A stretch of DNA of 34,960 nt from Cytobacillus praedii (GTDB taxonomy: Bacteria; Bacillota; Bacilli; Bacillales; Cytobacillaceae): NCBI RefSeq assembly GCF_001439605.1, contig NZ_LMBX01000024.1:20272-55231 (forward strand), given 5' to 3'. Shown in pieces: positions 16,550 through 24,011 of the stretch. The notes beneath the pieces are model-generated. The model searched no databases and had not been told where the DNA came from. It saw only the letters and a program-made list of their open reading frames with translations. The translations under genes were made by a program, and so were the position numbers. How positions within the stretch are numbered: the first letter of the stretch is position 1; the number at the start of each line of letters is the position of its first letter.

Positions 16550-17464
16550 TTATTTCCCACCCTTCGAACCGATTTTTGCTAAGACAAAATTCAACAATAA
16601 AATAAAGGAGAATAAAACAATTCCTGTTGCAAATAGCATTTCTTGATGGGTTCCGAATGCATAGCCCATTTCCAGCGCAATATTCGTTGTCAACGGCCGA
16701 ACACTGTCAGTTAAGCTCGTTGGCAGAATAAGACTATTTCCTGCTACCAAAATAACAGCCATCGTTTCTCCAATCGCTCTCCCCAACCCTAGTACAATCG
16801 CTGCCATAATTCCTGACTTTGCTGCCGGAACAACGACTTTAAAAATGGTTCCAATTGGAGATGCCCCTAATGCCAAGGAACCCTCGCGATACATTTTTGG
16901 AACAGCGCGAATAGCCGTTTCAGCTACAGTAACAATCGTCGGCAGCATCATAATGGCTAATACAAGGATAACCGCTAATAAACTTTGTCCTTTTACTAGC
17001 CCTAGATTGTTTTGTAAAAAGGGGACAATGATAGCAAGTCCGAAAACGCCATACAATACGGATGGAATACCTGCCAGCAGCTGGACTGCTGGAGAAATAA
17101 TTTTAGCTACCCTTTTTGGTGCAATCTCAGCTAAGAAGATAGCTGTAAATAATCCTACCGGAACGCCAAGAATTAACGCACCCATTGTGGCGAATAAAGA
17201 AGCAACGATCATTGGGAAAATTCCAAATTTATCTTCACTCGGTACCCAATCCATCCCAAAGATAAAGTCTAAAAAGCTATACCCTTCTGCAACAAATGGA
17301 TGGGAGCCTTTATAAAATACAAATCCGACAATTAGCAATAAGCTGATCACTGAAAGAAGTGCACAGAATAGAAATACTCTTCCTGATAACTTTTCCAGCA
17401 TATATTTCCTTCTATTTGATTTTTCGATAGTTATAAATTGCTTTTCATTAGATATGCTTGGCAT
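16550..17464 (-). CDS. pstC: PstC, phosphate ABC transporter permease
   Basis: PstC is the second channel subunit of the phosphate importer, with six helices and the EAA loop ETAIRAVPKMYREGSLALGA. The frame is open from an ATG at 17545, but that would give 331 residues; the ATG at 17464 has GGAGG eight bases before it and gives 304, close to the usual 300-310, so I take it. This leaves a 94-base gap after pstS, a common place for an RNA-processing or differential-expression site between the binding protein and the permeases, though I see no strong hairpin there. Confidence 0.95.
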   Translation of the reverse strand: MPSISNEKQFITIEKSNRRKYMLEKLSGRVFLFCALLSVISLLLIVGFVFYKGSHPFVAEGYSFLDFIFGMDWVPSEDKFGIFPMIVASLFATMGALILGVPVGLFTAIFLAEIAPKRVAKIISPAVQLLAGIPSVLYGVFGLAIIVPFLQNNLGLVKGQSLLAVILVLAIMMLPTIVTVAETAIRAVPKMYREGSLALGASPIGTIFKVVVPAAKSGIMAAIVLGLGRAIGETMAVILVAGNSLILPTSLTDSVRPLTTNIALEMGYAFGTHQEMLFATGIVLFSFILLLNFVLAKIGSKGGK

Positions 17465-17558
17465 GTTGCATTCCTCCACGGCCGCTTTTACGTGCTGTTG
17501 ATCCCTCAGCAAGTTAATCTTCGATAATGTTTTATGAGAAGCCATAAGTACTAGTTTA

Positions 17559-18404
17559 TTATTTTACCGGTATGGCTCCCGCTTCAGATACAATGGTTTG
17601 TCCATCTGAACTTAGAATATAATCAATGAATTGTAGCCCTGCATCTGTTAAGTTTTCTTCCTTGTGGACAAATAAGAATGGCCGTGACAAGCTATATTTC
17701 TGCTGCAGTACATTTTCTGCTGTAGCCTCTACCCCATCTATTTGTAACGTCGAAATAGAGTCATCTATATATTCAAATGATATAAACCCTACTGCATGCT
17801 TGTTTGTAGCGACAGTGGTTTTAATATTTCCATTGCCGCTTGCAATAATGGCATTTCTAATTAATTCACCCGAGCTATACCCAACTATTTCTTGGAATGC
17901 ATCACGTGAACCTGAACCATCCTCTCGAGAGACAACAACAATTTCCATGTCCTCTCCACCTAGTTGGCTCCAGTTTGTCACTTCACCTGTAAATATTTGC
18001 TTCACTTGCTCTAACGTTAGATCTTTCACCTTATTGCTAGGATGAGTGACTACTACTATTCCATCGTAAGCGATAATTGTCTCCTTCAACCCATTTGCCT
18101 TCTCTTCTTCTTTCAAATCACGTGAAGACATACCGATCTCTGATACACCGCTTGTTGCATTTGTAATGCCGGCAGATGAACCAATCTGGTTAACTTCTAT
18201 ATTAATTTTCTCATTTTTGTCTTTAAATTTTTCTGCTAATTTTTCTGCTAAAGGCCCTACCGATGTAGATCCCGAAATAGATACTGTTGCTTTACTGCCG
18301 CTCGATGATCCTGTGTCATTACCAGCAGTTTCGCCACATGCTGATAAAATAGCAGCTAAAAACAACACCAATATGCCTATTGTTGTTTTTCTATTAAACT
18401 TCAT
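17559..18404 (-). CDS. pstS: PstS, phosphate-binding lipoprotein
   Basis: PstS catches phosphate outside the membrane and delivers it to PstC/PstA. The 281-residue precursor has a lipoprotein signal peptide with lipobox L-S-A-C (residues 20-23), so the mature protein is anchored through Cys23. Phosphate-site segments visible are SGSTSVGPL (about 44-52), SSRDL and SREDGSGSRDAF (about 158-169). It is the first gene of pstS-C-A-B-phoU, with GGAGG eight bases before the ATG. The promoter region has a long PhoP-box array (18475-18555), so transcription should rise on phosphate starvation through PhoPR. Confidence 0.96.
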   Translation of the reverse strand: MKFNRKTTIGILVLFLAAILSACGETAGNDTGSSSGSKATVSISGSTSVGPLAEKLAEKFKDKNEKINIEVNQIGSSAGITNATSGVSEIGMSSRDLKEEEKANGLKETIIAYDGIVVVTHPSNKVKDLTLEQVKQIFTGEVTNWSQLGGEDMEIVVVSREDGSGSRDAFQEIVGYSSGELIRNAIIASGNGNIKTTVATNKHAVGFISFEYIDDSISTLQIDGVEATAENVLQQKYSLSRPFLFVHKEENLTDAGLQFIDYILSSDGQTIVSEAGAIPVK

Positions 18405-18474
18405 AATCTAAGCCTCCAAGATGATCGATTGGCAACAACTCTGTTCCCTTCTGTTATCTATAATAAGCTCGCTT

Positions 18475-18555
18475 AGTAAATGTTTTATTAATGGTTTGTA
18501 AAGAGTTTGTAAATTTTATAAATGATACGTAAATAAATTATGGTATTTATGTAAA
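18475..18555 (-). promoter_or_regulatory. PhoP (Pho) box array of the pst promoter
   Basis: On the minus strand, TT(A/T)A(C/T)A-like hexamers lie at 18508-18513 (TTTACA), 18497-18502 (TTTACA), 18486-18491 (TTAATA) and 18475-18480 (TTTACT), each exactly 11 bases from the next. That is the Bacillus PhoP box pattern of 6-mers with 5-base gaps. Further upstream are TTTATA (18517-18522), TTTACG (18528-18533) and TTTACA (18550-18555), the last two 22 bases apart, so a second set may load more PhoP dimers. A TATTAT/TTATAG region near 18457-18463 could be the -10. Confidence 0.85.
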
Positions 18556-18631
18556 TAAATTGTATCTAAGCCTATTTTCCCATTCCTGCTATTAAAAAAG
18601 CTGAGATCTTAGAAAATCTCTTCCTCTTAAT

Positions 18632-18661
18632 AAAAAAAAACCTGATAAAATCAGGTTTTTT
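18632..18661 (-). terminator. terminator of the alcohol dehydrogenase gene
   Basis: The stem CCTGAT / ATCAGG with loop AAA is flanked by nine A's on the left and six T's on the right of the plus strand. Read leftward it is a stem followed by a long U tract, eight bases after the dehydrogenase stop. It also separates that unit from the pst promoter. Confidence 0.88.
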
Positions 18662-18668
18662 AAAATAA

Positions 18669-19688
18669 TTATAGATTCATATTCACCAAGATTTTACATT
18701 GGCTGCGATCTTTTGTTAACAATTCAAATCCCTTATCTACAATATCATCTAATGAAATCTCACTTGTTATAACTGCCTTCCCATCAATTACACCACTTGC
18801 GAGCAGACGGATGACTTCAGGGAATAAACGAACATATGCATAGGATCCACTAATCTTCGCTTCTGATCTTACAATCATATTAGGATCAAAATTAACCGGC
18901 TTTTCCCAGACACTTACAACTTTGAATTCACCGCCTGGACGTACAGAGCCGACTCCATTTGTAAATGTCGCCTGAACACCTGCAGCATCATAGGCTACAT
19001 TCACTCCACCATTTGTTTTTTCACGGATAAACACGGCTGCATCTGTCTCGATTGGATTAATCACATGTGTAGCTCCAAGTTCTAGCGCTTTTTGACGGCG
19101 TTCATCTGATACTTCTACTACAAAGATTTCACTGGCTCCTGCTGCTTTTACAGCTTGTAATAATAATAACCCGATTGGGCCAGCACCAAATATTGCAGCA
19201 GAATCCCCTAGCATTAATTGGCTTTGACGAACGGCGTGAACGGCAACAGCCGTTGGTTCAACAAGTGCACCAAGCTCTAAACTCATAGTTTCTGGCAGAT
19301 GGAAAATATTCTCCTGCTTCACCACTGCAAATTGAGCAAATCCGCCTGAAACCGTGTACCCATACCCTTGCCGAGCTGTGCACAAATTGACAAAACCTCT
19401 TTGGCAATTATCACATTTTCCACAAGGAAGGAGAGGTTCAACAGCTACACGATCGCCTACTTTTGTATTTGTTACCCCTTCTCCAACGTCCACAACTACA
19501 CCCGAAAACTCATGGCCTAAAACAGGCTGAGTACGTATTGGATAAGCACCTGCTAAATACTCATGCATATCGCTTCCACAAATACCTGCATACTCAACTT
19601 TTACCTTCACCATTCCATTTTTAAGAACAGGCATGTCTGCTTCTTCTACTCGAATATCTCTTGGTCCATATATTTTTGCTGCTTTCAT
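18669..19688 (-). CDS. zinc-dependent alcohol/polyol dehydrogenase (butanediol/sorbitol dehydrogenase-like)
   Basis: The 339-residue medium-chain dehydrogenase would oxidise a secondary alcohol or polyol with NAD(P)+. Catalytic zinc ligands are Cys37, His59 and Glu60 (GHEFSGVV), the structural zinc site is Cys89, Cys92, Cys95 and Cys103, and the dinucleotide-binding loop is GAGPIG (about 168-173) followed by an acidic residue after the next strand, which suggests NAD+. The ELGALVEPTAVAVHAV segment is typical of the 2,3-butanediol and sorbitol dehydrogenase branch. It begins 18 bases after a TetR gene and is probably co-transcribed with it. The exact substrate is not settled by sequence. Confidence 0.88.
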   Translation of the reverse strand: MKAAKIYGPRDIRVEEADMPVLKNGMVKVKVEYAGICGSDMHEYLAGAYPIRTQPVLGHEFSGVVVDVGEGVTNTKVGDRVAVEPLLPCGKCDNCQRGFVNLCTARQGYGYTVSGGFAQFAVVKQENIFHLPETMSLELGALVEPTAVAVHAVRQSQLMLGDSAAIFGAGPIGLLLLQAVKAAGASEIFVVEVSDERRQKALELGATHVINPIETDAAVFIREKTNGGVNVAYDAAGVQATFTNGVGSVRPGGEFKVVSVWEKPVNFDPNMIVRSEAKISGSYAYVRLFPEVIRLLASGVIDGKAVITSEISLDDIVDKGFELLTKDRSQCKILVNMNL

Positions 19689-19706
19689 TTTTCCTAACCT
19701 CTTCTC

Positions 19707-20312
19707 TTACTCTTGAGTTGCTTGAAGTCCATTGATGATAAAGCTTACAGCAAGATCTGCTATCTTTTCTGAAGACAATTCCGATTGAGTCCTGTTCAAA
19801 AAGGCATTATTGTGAGATTGCATTAAGGTCCCCATTATAAAATTAAGCGCTGCATCGACCGATGGAAAACCAATTGCTTTTTTATCCTGACATTCTTGTA
19901 ATATCACTCGAAGCTGTTCCCAAGATGGCAGAAAGACATCTGTCAGCATTTCTAATCTCGGACTGTTCATCACTAACTCTTGCTGTAATATTCTAATTAA
20001 TTCATGTTCTTCATTTCTAAAAATAATAAACTGTTTACAAAAGCTCCTAAGTGCACATAGAGGATCAGATAAATCATATTTCATATTCATAAATAGCTGT
20101 CTGATCGGTTCAAATAGATGAAAGAAAACATTTTCTTTTCCTCCAAAATGATAGGACACTAAAGCTAAAGAAACATCTGCTTCCTGACAAATCTGTCTAA
20201 CGGTTGTCCCTTCATATCCTTTTTCTGCAAACAATAATTTAGCAGCAGAAAGGATTTGATCTTTAACCTCTTTATTTTTTTCATTCCCTCTAGTTTGTTT
20301 GAATTGACTCAT
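19707..20312 (-). CDS. TetR-family regulator of the dehydrogenase/membrane protein module
   Basis: This regulator of about 201 residues has a TetR helix-turn-helix (TTVRQICQEADVSLALVSYHF, roughly residues 35-57) and a C-terminal CecR/TetR_C-like helical domain. It is followed by an alcohol dehydrogenase in the same direction and faces a membrane protein gene across a perfect operator (20340-20355), so it likely represses both. The frame opens at TTG 20324 without a ribosome binding site; ATG at 20312 directly follows AAAGGGG, which is unusually close, so the start is uncertain and initiation may be inefficient. The inducer is unknown; a small alcohol, aldehyde or solvent would suit the targets. 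Confidence 0.86.
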   Translation of the reverse strand: MSQFKQTRGNEKNKEVKDQILSAAKLLFAEKGYEGTTVRQICQEADVSLALVSYHFGGKENVFFHLFEPIRQLFMNMKYDLSDPLCALRSFCKQFIIFRNEEHELIRILQQELVMNSPRLEMLTDVFLPSWEQLRVILQECQDKKAIGFPSVDAALNFIMGTLMQSHNNAFLNRTQSELSSEKIADLAVSFIINGLQATQE

Positions 20313-20339
20313 CCCCTTTATCAATTTTAAACAAACGTT

Positions 20340-20368
20340 TTGAACATCTGTTCAATTTTCAGTATACT
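20340..20368. promoter_or_regulatory. divergent promoter region with perfect TetR operator
   Basis: TTGAACA-TC-TGTTCAA (20340-20355) is a perfect 7+2+7 inverted repeat. Its left half includes the -35 TTGAAC (20340-20345) of a rightward promoter with a 17-base spacer and TATACT (20363-20368). By symmetry its right half gives TTGAAC on the minus strand, with TTTAAA about 18 bases on, for the tetR side. One bound dimer would block both directions. Confidence 0.8.
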
Positions 20369-20462
20369 CTTATGGCTTTATATGTCAATGAATAAGTCAA
20401 TGCCGCCGTATAAAATAAACGGCCATTCCCTGCATATAGTGAATAGCAAGGGAGGCGTTTCA

Positions 20463-21029
20463 ATGAACAAAATAAAAAAGGATATTCAACAAATACAAAC
20501 AGAATTCGGGAAGTGGCCAAAAGCAAAGAAGATTGTTCTTATATCTATTTTGAGCAGCATCGGTGCAATTTTTCAATCAGCAGGAGGGTTCTTACCAGGA
20601 GTTGGTTACTTCATTAGCCCTTTGGCGACTGCCCCCATCATGCTATGCACAATTTTCTCAGTCCCGCTCGGTTTTGCTTCCTACGTTTTAACAGCTTTAT
20701 TGCTTGTAATATTACAGCCTTCGGAGCTGATTATTTTTCCATTTACTACAGGTCTGTTGGGGCTATTTATTGGAATTTCCTTTAATCTATTCCAAAGAAG
20801 ATTAAGTCATATTTTGAACGGAGCGGCAGGCTTGGTGATCGGTATCTGCCTTTTATTATATGGTATAAACTTCCCAGTGCTGGGGCCTGCCTTCTTCCGT
20901 CCATTTAACATTGCCATGATAGGGTTGATTTTTATTTTCTCTGCTTTTTATAGCTGGATCTGGGTTGTTTTATGCACTAAACTCATAAAAATAATTAAAA
21001 GATTATATTTTCGTAACCTCCCAAATTGA
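20463..21029 (+). CDS. multispanning membrane protein, possibly an ECF-type S component
   Basis: The 188-residue protein has a short basic cytoplasmic N-terminus (MNKIKKDIQQIQ) and about five or six hydrophobic helices from residue 25 on. Size, helix number and glycine-rich first helices (SSIGAIFQSAGGFLPGVGYF) recall substrate-binding S components of ECF transporters, but I recognise no diagnostic motif and make this a guess. The frame is open from 20340, but GGGAGG seven bases before the ATG at 20463 fixes the start and leaves a leader of about 90 bases. It is expressed from the TetR-controlled promoter at 20340-20368, so its role should be tied to that of the dehydrogenase across the operator. 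Confidence 0.72.
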   Translation: MNKIKKDIQQIQTEFGKWPKAKKIVLISILSSIGAIFQSAGGFLPGVGYFISPLATAPIMLCTIFSVPLGFASYVLTALLLVILQPSELIIFPFTTGLLGLFIGISFNLFQRRLSHILNGAAGLVIGICLLLYGINFPVLGPAFFRPFNIAMIGLIFIFSAFYSWIWVVLCTKLIKIIKRLYFRNLPN

Positions 21030-21077
21030 CATCAGTCTCAGGTAGATTGTCTAATACACCAATGTCAGTACTATACA

Positions 21078-21098
21078 AGAATATCCGCATGATATTCT
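21078..21098. repeat. hairpin between two convergent genes
   Basis: AGAATATC-CGCAT-GATATTCT is a perfect 8+5+8 inverted repeat in the 80-base gap between the plus-strand membrane protein gene and the minus-strand acetolactate-synthase-like gene. There is no T tract on either side, so it is a weak terminator at best. Confidence 0.45.
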
Positions 21099-21109
21099 GC
21101 CAATGAGCA

Positions 21110-22693
21110 TTACTCATTCACTAATTTAATCTCAATCAAGGTGAATTCATTTTTCGTTAATGCTTTATCAAGTATTTCCTCAAATTCATTAATAGAAGCT
21201 GGCCGCTCTCCTTTTATGCCAAAACTTTCTGCAAGCTGGACAAAATCAGGGTTCCCAAAAGCAGTTCCATAATCATTGCCCAATTTCTGCATCATCATTT
21301 GTTCTTCCAATTTCAGCTTCGAGTCGTTAAGAACAATGATTACAAAAGCTAACCCTAGCCTTACTGCCGTTTCAATTTCCGCAAAATTCATCAGGGCACC
21401 CCCATCACCAGTTATACAAATAACCGGATCAGATGAGCATGCCAGCTTTGCCCCAATAGCACCAGGAATGGCTATCCCCATTGAGGCTAGTCCATTTGAT
21501 ATGATAACTTTATTTGGTTTTTTCGGCTGATAGGTTTTGGCTATAGAAATTTTATGGGAGCCGACATCCGAAAGAACAATCGTATTTTCACAAGTACGCT
21601 TTTCAATGGCTTGTAAGATAGAAGTAATGGATAAAGAAGATATACCCTTTCCATATATATGGTAAGACTGCTTTATTTTCTCTCGTAAATCTCCAGATGG
21701 CTCCCACGGCTTAGGTACAATCTTAAGATCAATCATCGCTTGCATAACCCGTTTTACATCTCCAACGAGCTCGCTTTTTAATGGATAATATTCATCCGGT
21801 TCAGCTGAAATAGCATGTACATGGATAACCGGCACCTTCTTTTTATTCCATTCCTTAGGAAGGCGCTCTACAAAATCATAGCCGATAACGATGAGCAGAT
21901 CAGCCTTCTCAATTCCCGGCAGCACCTCATCCTTTTCGCTAAAGCCAAATGTAAAGTAATTGAACGGGTTGTCTTTCGGGAGAATTCCTTTCGCTTTCAT
22001 GCTATGGATAACTGGCGCTTGAAGACAATCAATGAATGCATTCACCTCTGTCACTGCTTTTGCTCTAAAAACCCCGTTTCCTACAATAATAAACGGCCTT
22101 TGGCTATTATTGATTTGATCAACTGCAGCGATAACCTCCTCGTCTACGGACATGAGGGTGGGTGCTGGTATAATAGTTATCGCATCATCAGAAATCTCTT
22201 GCGCCGCTAAATTTTCGGGCAATTCCACAATAACAGCGCCTGGCTTTTCCATTTTTGCTGTTCGAAAGGCTTTATGTACTACCTCAGCCAGCGTTAGAGA
22301 ATCCTTTATTTGAATGCTCCACTTCGCTGCAGGCTCGAATATTTTAACCAAATCCAAATATTGATGGGATTCCTTATGCTGTCTTTCAAATCCTGCCTGA
22401 CCGATTAACGCCACCACGGGTGAAAAATCAAGAGTAGCACTGGCAATTCCGGTTAATAAATTGGTTGCACCCGGCCCTAATGTGGACGTACACACACCTG
22501 CTTTATGAGACAGCCTTGCATAAACATCTGCCATAAAGGTAGCCCCTTGCTCATGCCTAGTATTCACAAACTGAATTTTCTTTGATCTGGAAAGGGAATC
22601 CACTAGATCCAGCGTTTCTTTTCCCATTACTCCAAAAATATACTCCACACCTTCATTCTCTAAACATCGAACTAGAACATCAGTCGCTTTCAT
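21110..22693 (-). CDS. thiamine-diphosphate enzyme of the acetolactate synthase family
   Basis: This enzyme of about 527 residues has the three-domain ThDP fold (PYR, middle, PP). The catalytic Glu is in NTRHEQGATFMADVYARL near the N-terminus and the cofactor motif is GDGGALMNFAEIETAV...LND in the PP domain. The overall pattern is closest to AlsS/IlvB-type acetolactate synthases (two pyruvate to 2-acetolactate plus CO2), but the pocket segment after the ThDP motif (LNDSKLKLEEQ) differs from AlsS (NDSTYDM), so another 2-oxo acid is possible. The frame opens at 22822, but a terminator lies in that extension; ATG 22693 with GGGAGG five bases upstream is the start. No small regulatory subunit and no alsD are nearby. 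Confidence 0.83.
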   Translation of the reverse strand: MKATDVLVRCLENEGVEYIFGVMGKETLDLVDSLSRSKKIQFVNTRHEQGATFMADVYARLSHKAGVCTSTLGPGATNLLTGIASATLDFSPVVALIGQAGFERQHKESHQYLDLVKIFEPAAKWSIQIKDSLTLAEVVHKAFRTAKMEKPGAVIVELPENLAAQEISDDAITIIPAPTLMSVDEEVIAAVDQINNSQRPFIIVGNGVFRAKAVTEVNAFIDCLQAPVIHSMKAKGILPKDNPFNYFTFGFSEKDEVLPGIEKADLLIVIGYDFVERLPKEWNKKKVPVIHVHAISAEPDEYYPLKSELVGDVKRVMQAMIDLKIVPKPWEPSGDLREKIKQSYHIYGKGISSLSITSILQAIEKRTCENTIVLSDVGSHKISIAKTYQPKKPNKVIISNGLASMGIAIPGAIGAKLACSSDPVICITGDGGALMNFAEIETAVRLGLAFVIIVLNDSKLKLEEQMMMQKLGNDYGTAFGNPDFVQLAESFGIKGERPASINEFEEILDKALTKNEFTLIEIKLVNE

Positions 22694-22778
22694 ATGATCC
22701 TCCCTAATAGACTTTTCACCTACATGAATAAGTTGGTTATTCATAGCTTTGCCTAATATTTCAAGAATCATTAAATGT

Positions 22779-22813
22779 AAAAGGAAGGGGGATTTTTCTT
22801 TCCCCCTTCCTTT
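22779..22813 (-). terminator. terminator of the sulfite-reductase-like gene
   Basis: On the minus strand AAAGGAAGGGGG pairs with CCCCCTTCCTTT around a loop of about 10 bases and is followed by TTACATTT. It lies between the stop at 22845 and the start of the next gene at 22693, so the two genes are probably separate transcripts. Confidence 0.75.
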
Positions 22814-22844
22814 GAGTTTCATAAAAATAAGACTAGATTACTTA

Positions 22845-23465
22845 TCAACTAACAATTTGGTTATAAACATTCTCAAAACCATAACGATCAATGAATTTGG
22901 CAAATGGTTCTCTTTTTTTACCATGCTGCGAATAAATATCGATGATCGCGGTAACAGCTTCATATAGTTTCTCTGGTGTAAGCTTTCCTAGAATTAACAT
23001 ACCTGCTCTAGCATCCGCTCCCTTTGACTTTCCGCCAATATACAAGTCATATTTGTCCTTTACTTTCATTACACCTATATCATTGATCAACGGTTCACCA
23101 CAGCCAATCGGACATCCTGTATAGGCTGGCCGTAAAGGGAATGGAACGGGTCTTCCAGCCAATAGTTTATTTAATTCAATAGCTACAGGCATTCCCTCTT
23201 CTTCTGAGCCCTTGCAAAAATTACATGTTCTTAAGCTCTTTACAAAGTTTCCAACTGGATAACAGAATAAACCCACTGCATTAAATTCCTTTTTTATTAC
23301 TTCTAGCTCACTTTCTAGTGCTTCAAAATATAATTGCTGAAAGGTTGTTAATTCGATTTCGTCTTCTTCCTTCATGTATTTTGCTATGACCGATAATTGC
23401 TTTGCATTTAACCTTGAGCCAAATGCTATCCCCCCATTAATCGCAATTTTCACCATCATACTCAT
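22845..23465 (-). CDS. small siroheme/4Fe-4S nitrite-sulfite reductase-like protein
   Basis: The protein of about 206 residues is a single half-unit of the nitrite/sulfite reductase fold: a ferredoxin-like half domain (about 5-70) followed by the iron-sulfur/siroheme segment. In the longer numbering from GTG 23477, the cysteines are C85-x2-C88 (TCNFCKG) and C122-x3-C126 (GCPIGCGEPLINDIG). The second pair is the classic C-x3-C of siroheme enzymes; the first is normally C-x5-C, so this spacing is unusual. Full-length assimilatory enzymes are more than twice as long. ATG 23465 has GGGAG five bases upstream and is preferred. A CsoR/CstR-like palindrome lies in its promoter, hinting at sulfur or metal control. 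Activity is unproven. Confidence 0.8.
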   Translation of the reverse strand: MSMMVKIAINGGIAFGSRLNAKQLSVIAKYMKEEDEIELTTFQQLYFEALESELEVIKKEFNAVGLFCYPVGNFVKSLRTCNFCKGSEEEGMPVAIELNKLLAGRPVPFPLRPAYTGCPIGCGEPLINDIGVMKVKDKYDLYIGGKSKGADARAGMLILGKLTPEKLYEAVTAIIDIYSQHGKKREPFAKFIDRYGFENVYNQIVS

Positions 23466-23515
23466 TCCATCTCCCACCCTTTAATTTTAATCTAGGTGCT
23501 CATTTCTCCATCAAC

Positions 23516-23532
23516 ATACCTCCTCTAGGTAT
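23516..23532. promoter_or_regulatory. CsoR/CstR-like operator before the sulfite-reductase-like gene
   Basis: ATACCT-CCTCT-AGGTAT is a perfect 6+5+6 inverted repeat, 17 bases long. Its minus-strand form ATACCTAGAGGAGGTAT resembles the CstR operator ATACCCCTAGGGGGTAT known from staphylococci. It overlaps a possible leftward -10 (TATACC). No CsoR-family gene is in the window. Confidence 0.5.
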
Positions 23533-23544
23533 ACTGATAGATAT

Positions 23545-23572
23545 TTTTAAAACCAGTAAAAATAATTACTGG
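23545..23572 (-). terminator. terminator of the thioredoxin gene
   Basis: Leftward stem CCAGTAA / TTACTGG with a loop of six bases, then TTTTAAAAAT. It lies 24 bases past the thioredoxin stop and just upstream of the palindrome at 23516-23532, so the next gene must have its own promoter. Confidence 0.75.
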
Positions 23573-23595
23573 CTTACTAAATCAGCCTTATTACT

Positions 23596-23910
23596 TTAGT
23601 GGCCCAGGAATTGGATAATTGCTTCCTCATTCCCTGCTGGCGCCGTCACTCGATCCACTTCTACTCCATTTTTAAAAAGAATAAGGGTTGGAACACTCAT
23701 AACTCCAAATTTTTGTGCTAAGTCCAGTGACTTATCAACATCGACATCAAAGAACGCTATTTTATCACCTAATTGTTTTTCTACATTCTCAACAATTGGA
23801 GCCAGCTGCCTGCATCCGGGGCACCATTCTGCAGTAAACTTAAGAACCATAGGTTTTTTTACTTTTGTAATTTGCTGCTCAAATTCATTTAAATTTATTT
23901 GTTTTAACAT
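23596..23910 (-). CDS. thioredoxin-like protein with a CPGC active site
   Basis: This 104-residue single-domain cytosolic thioredoxin reduces disulfides or persulfides. The active site is W29-C30-P31-G32-C33, with Pro and Gly swapped relative to the canonical WCGPC, a change expected to shift the redox potential and partner choice. The cis-proline is present in MSVPTLILF (about 71-79), as is FDVDVDKSLDLAQKFGV. It is a separate transcript (terminator 23545-23572) next to a sulfite-reductase-like gene, and both promoters carry TACC...GGTA palindromes. I therefore infer a role in sulfur or metal stress rather than as the general thioredoxin TrxA. ATG 23910 has GGGAG about 12 bases upstream. Confidence 0.88.
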   Translation of the reverse strand: MLKQINLNEFEQQITKVKKPMVLKFTAEWCPGCRQLAPIVENVEKQLGDKIAFFDVDVDKSLDLAQKFGVMSVPTLILFKNGVEVDRVTAPAGNEEAIIQFLGH

Positions 23911-23957
23911 TCAGGTATTCGTCTCCCTTCGAATGGTTATTACAATTACATATTACC

Positions 23958-23974
23958 ATACCCCTGTAGGGTAA
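23958..23974. promoter_or_regulatory. CsoR/CstR-like operator before the thioredoxin gene
   Basis: ATACCCCTGTAGGGTAA contains TACCC-CTGTA-GGGTA, a perfect 5+5+5 inverted repeat. On the minus strand it falls in the 18-base spacer between TTTACT and TAATAT, a plausible promoter for the thioredoxin gene. The shape fits CsoR/CstR operators; because it lies in a long spacer, a MerR-type site is the alternative. Confidence 0.5.
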
Positions 23975-24011
23975 GTAAATAGGTATGTCATTCATTTATT
24001 TGCATACATAG

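Noticed and set aside
16845..17315. 156-codon plus-strand frame opposite pstC
   Set aside because: It is the antisense shadow of a well-conserved permease, with low-complexity composition and no ribosome binding site.
17626..18045. 139-codon plus-strand frame opposite pstS
   Set aside because: It is antisense to pstS, which has clear family motifs; its Ser/Thr/Ile-rich sequence resembles no protein I know.
20340..20462. N-terminal extension of the membrane protein back to 20340
   Set aside because: It would start inside the operator and -35 region; GGGAGG before ATG 20463 is the clear start.
22694..22822. 43-residue N-terminal extension of the acetolactate-synthase-like protein
   Set aside because: It translates through a transcription terminator, while ATG 22693 has a strong ribosome binding site and fits the family N-terminus.
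23480..23532. Three-codon leader peptide (ATG GAG AAA TGA) after AGGAGG on the minus strand
   Set aside because: The AGGAGG is part of the 17-base dyad, and a three-codon frame cannot be told from chance.
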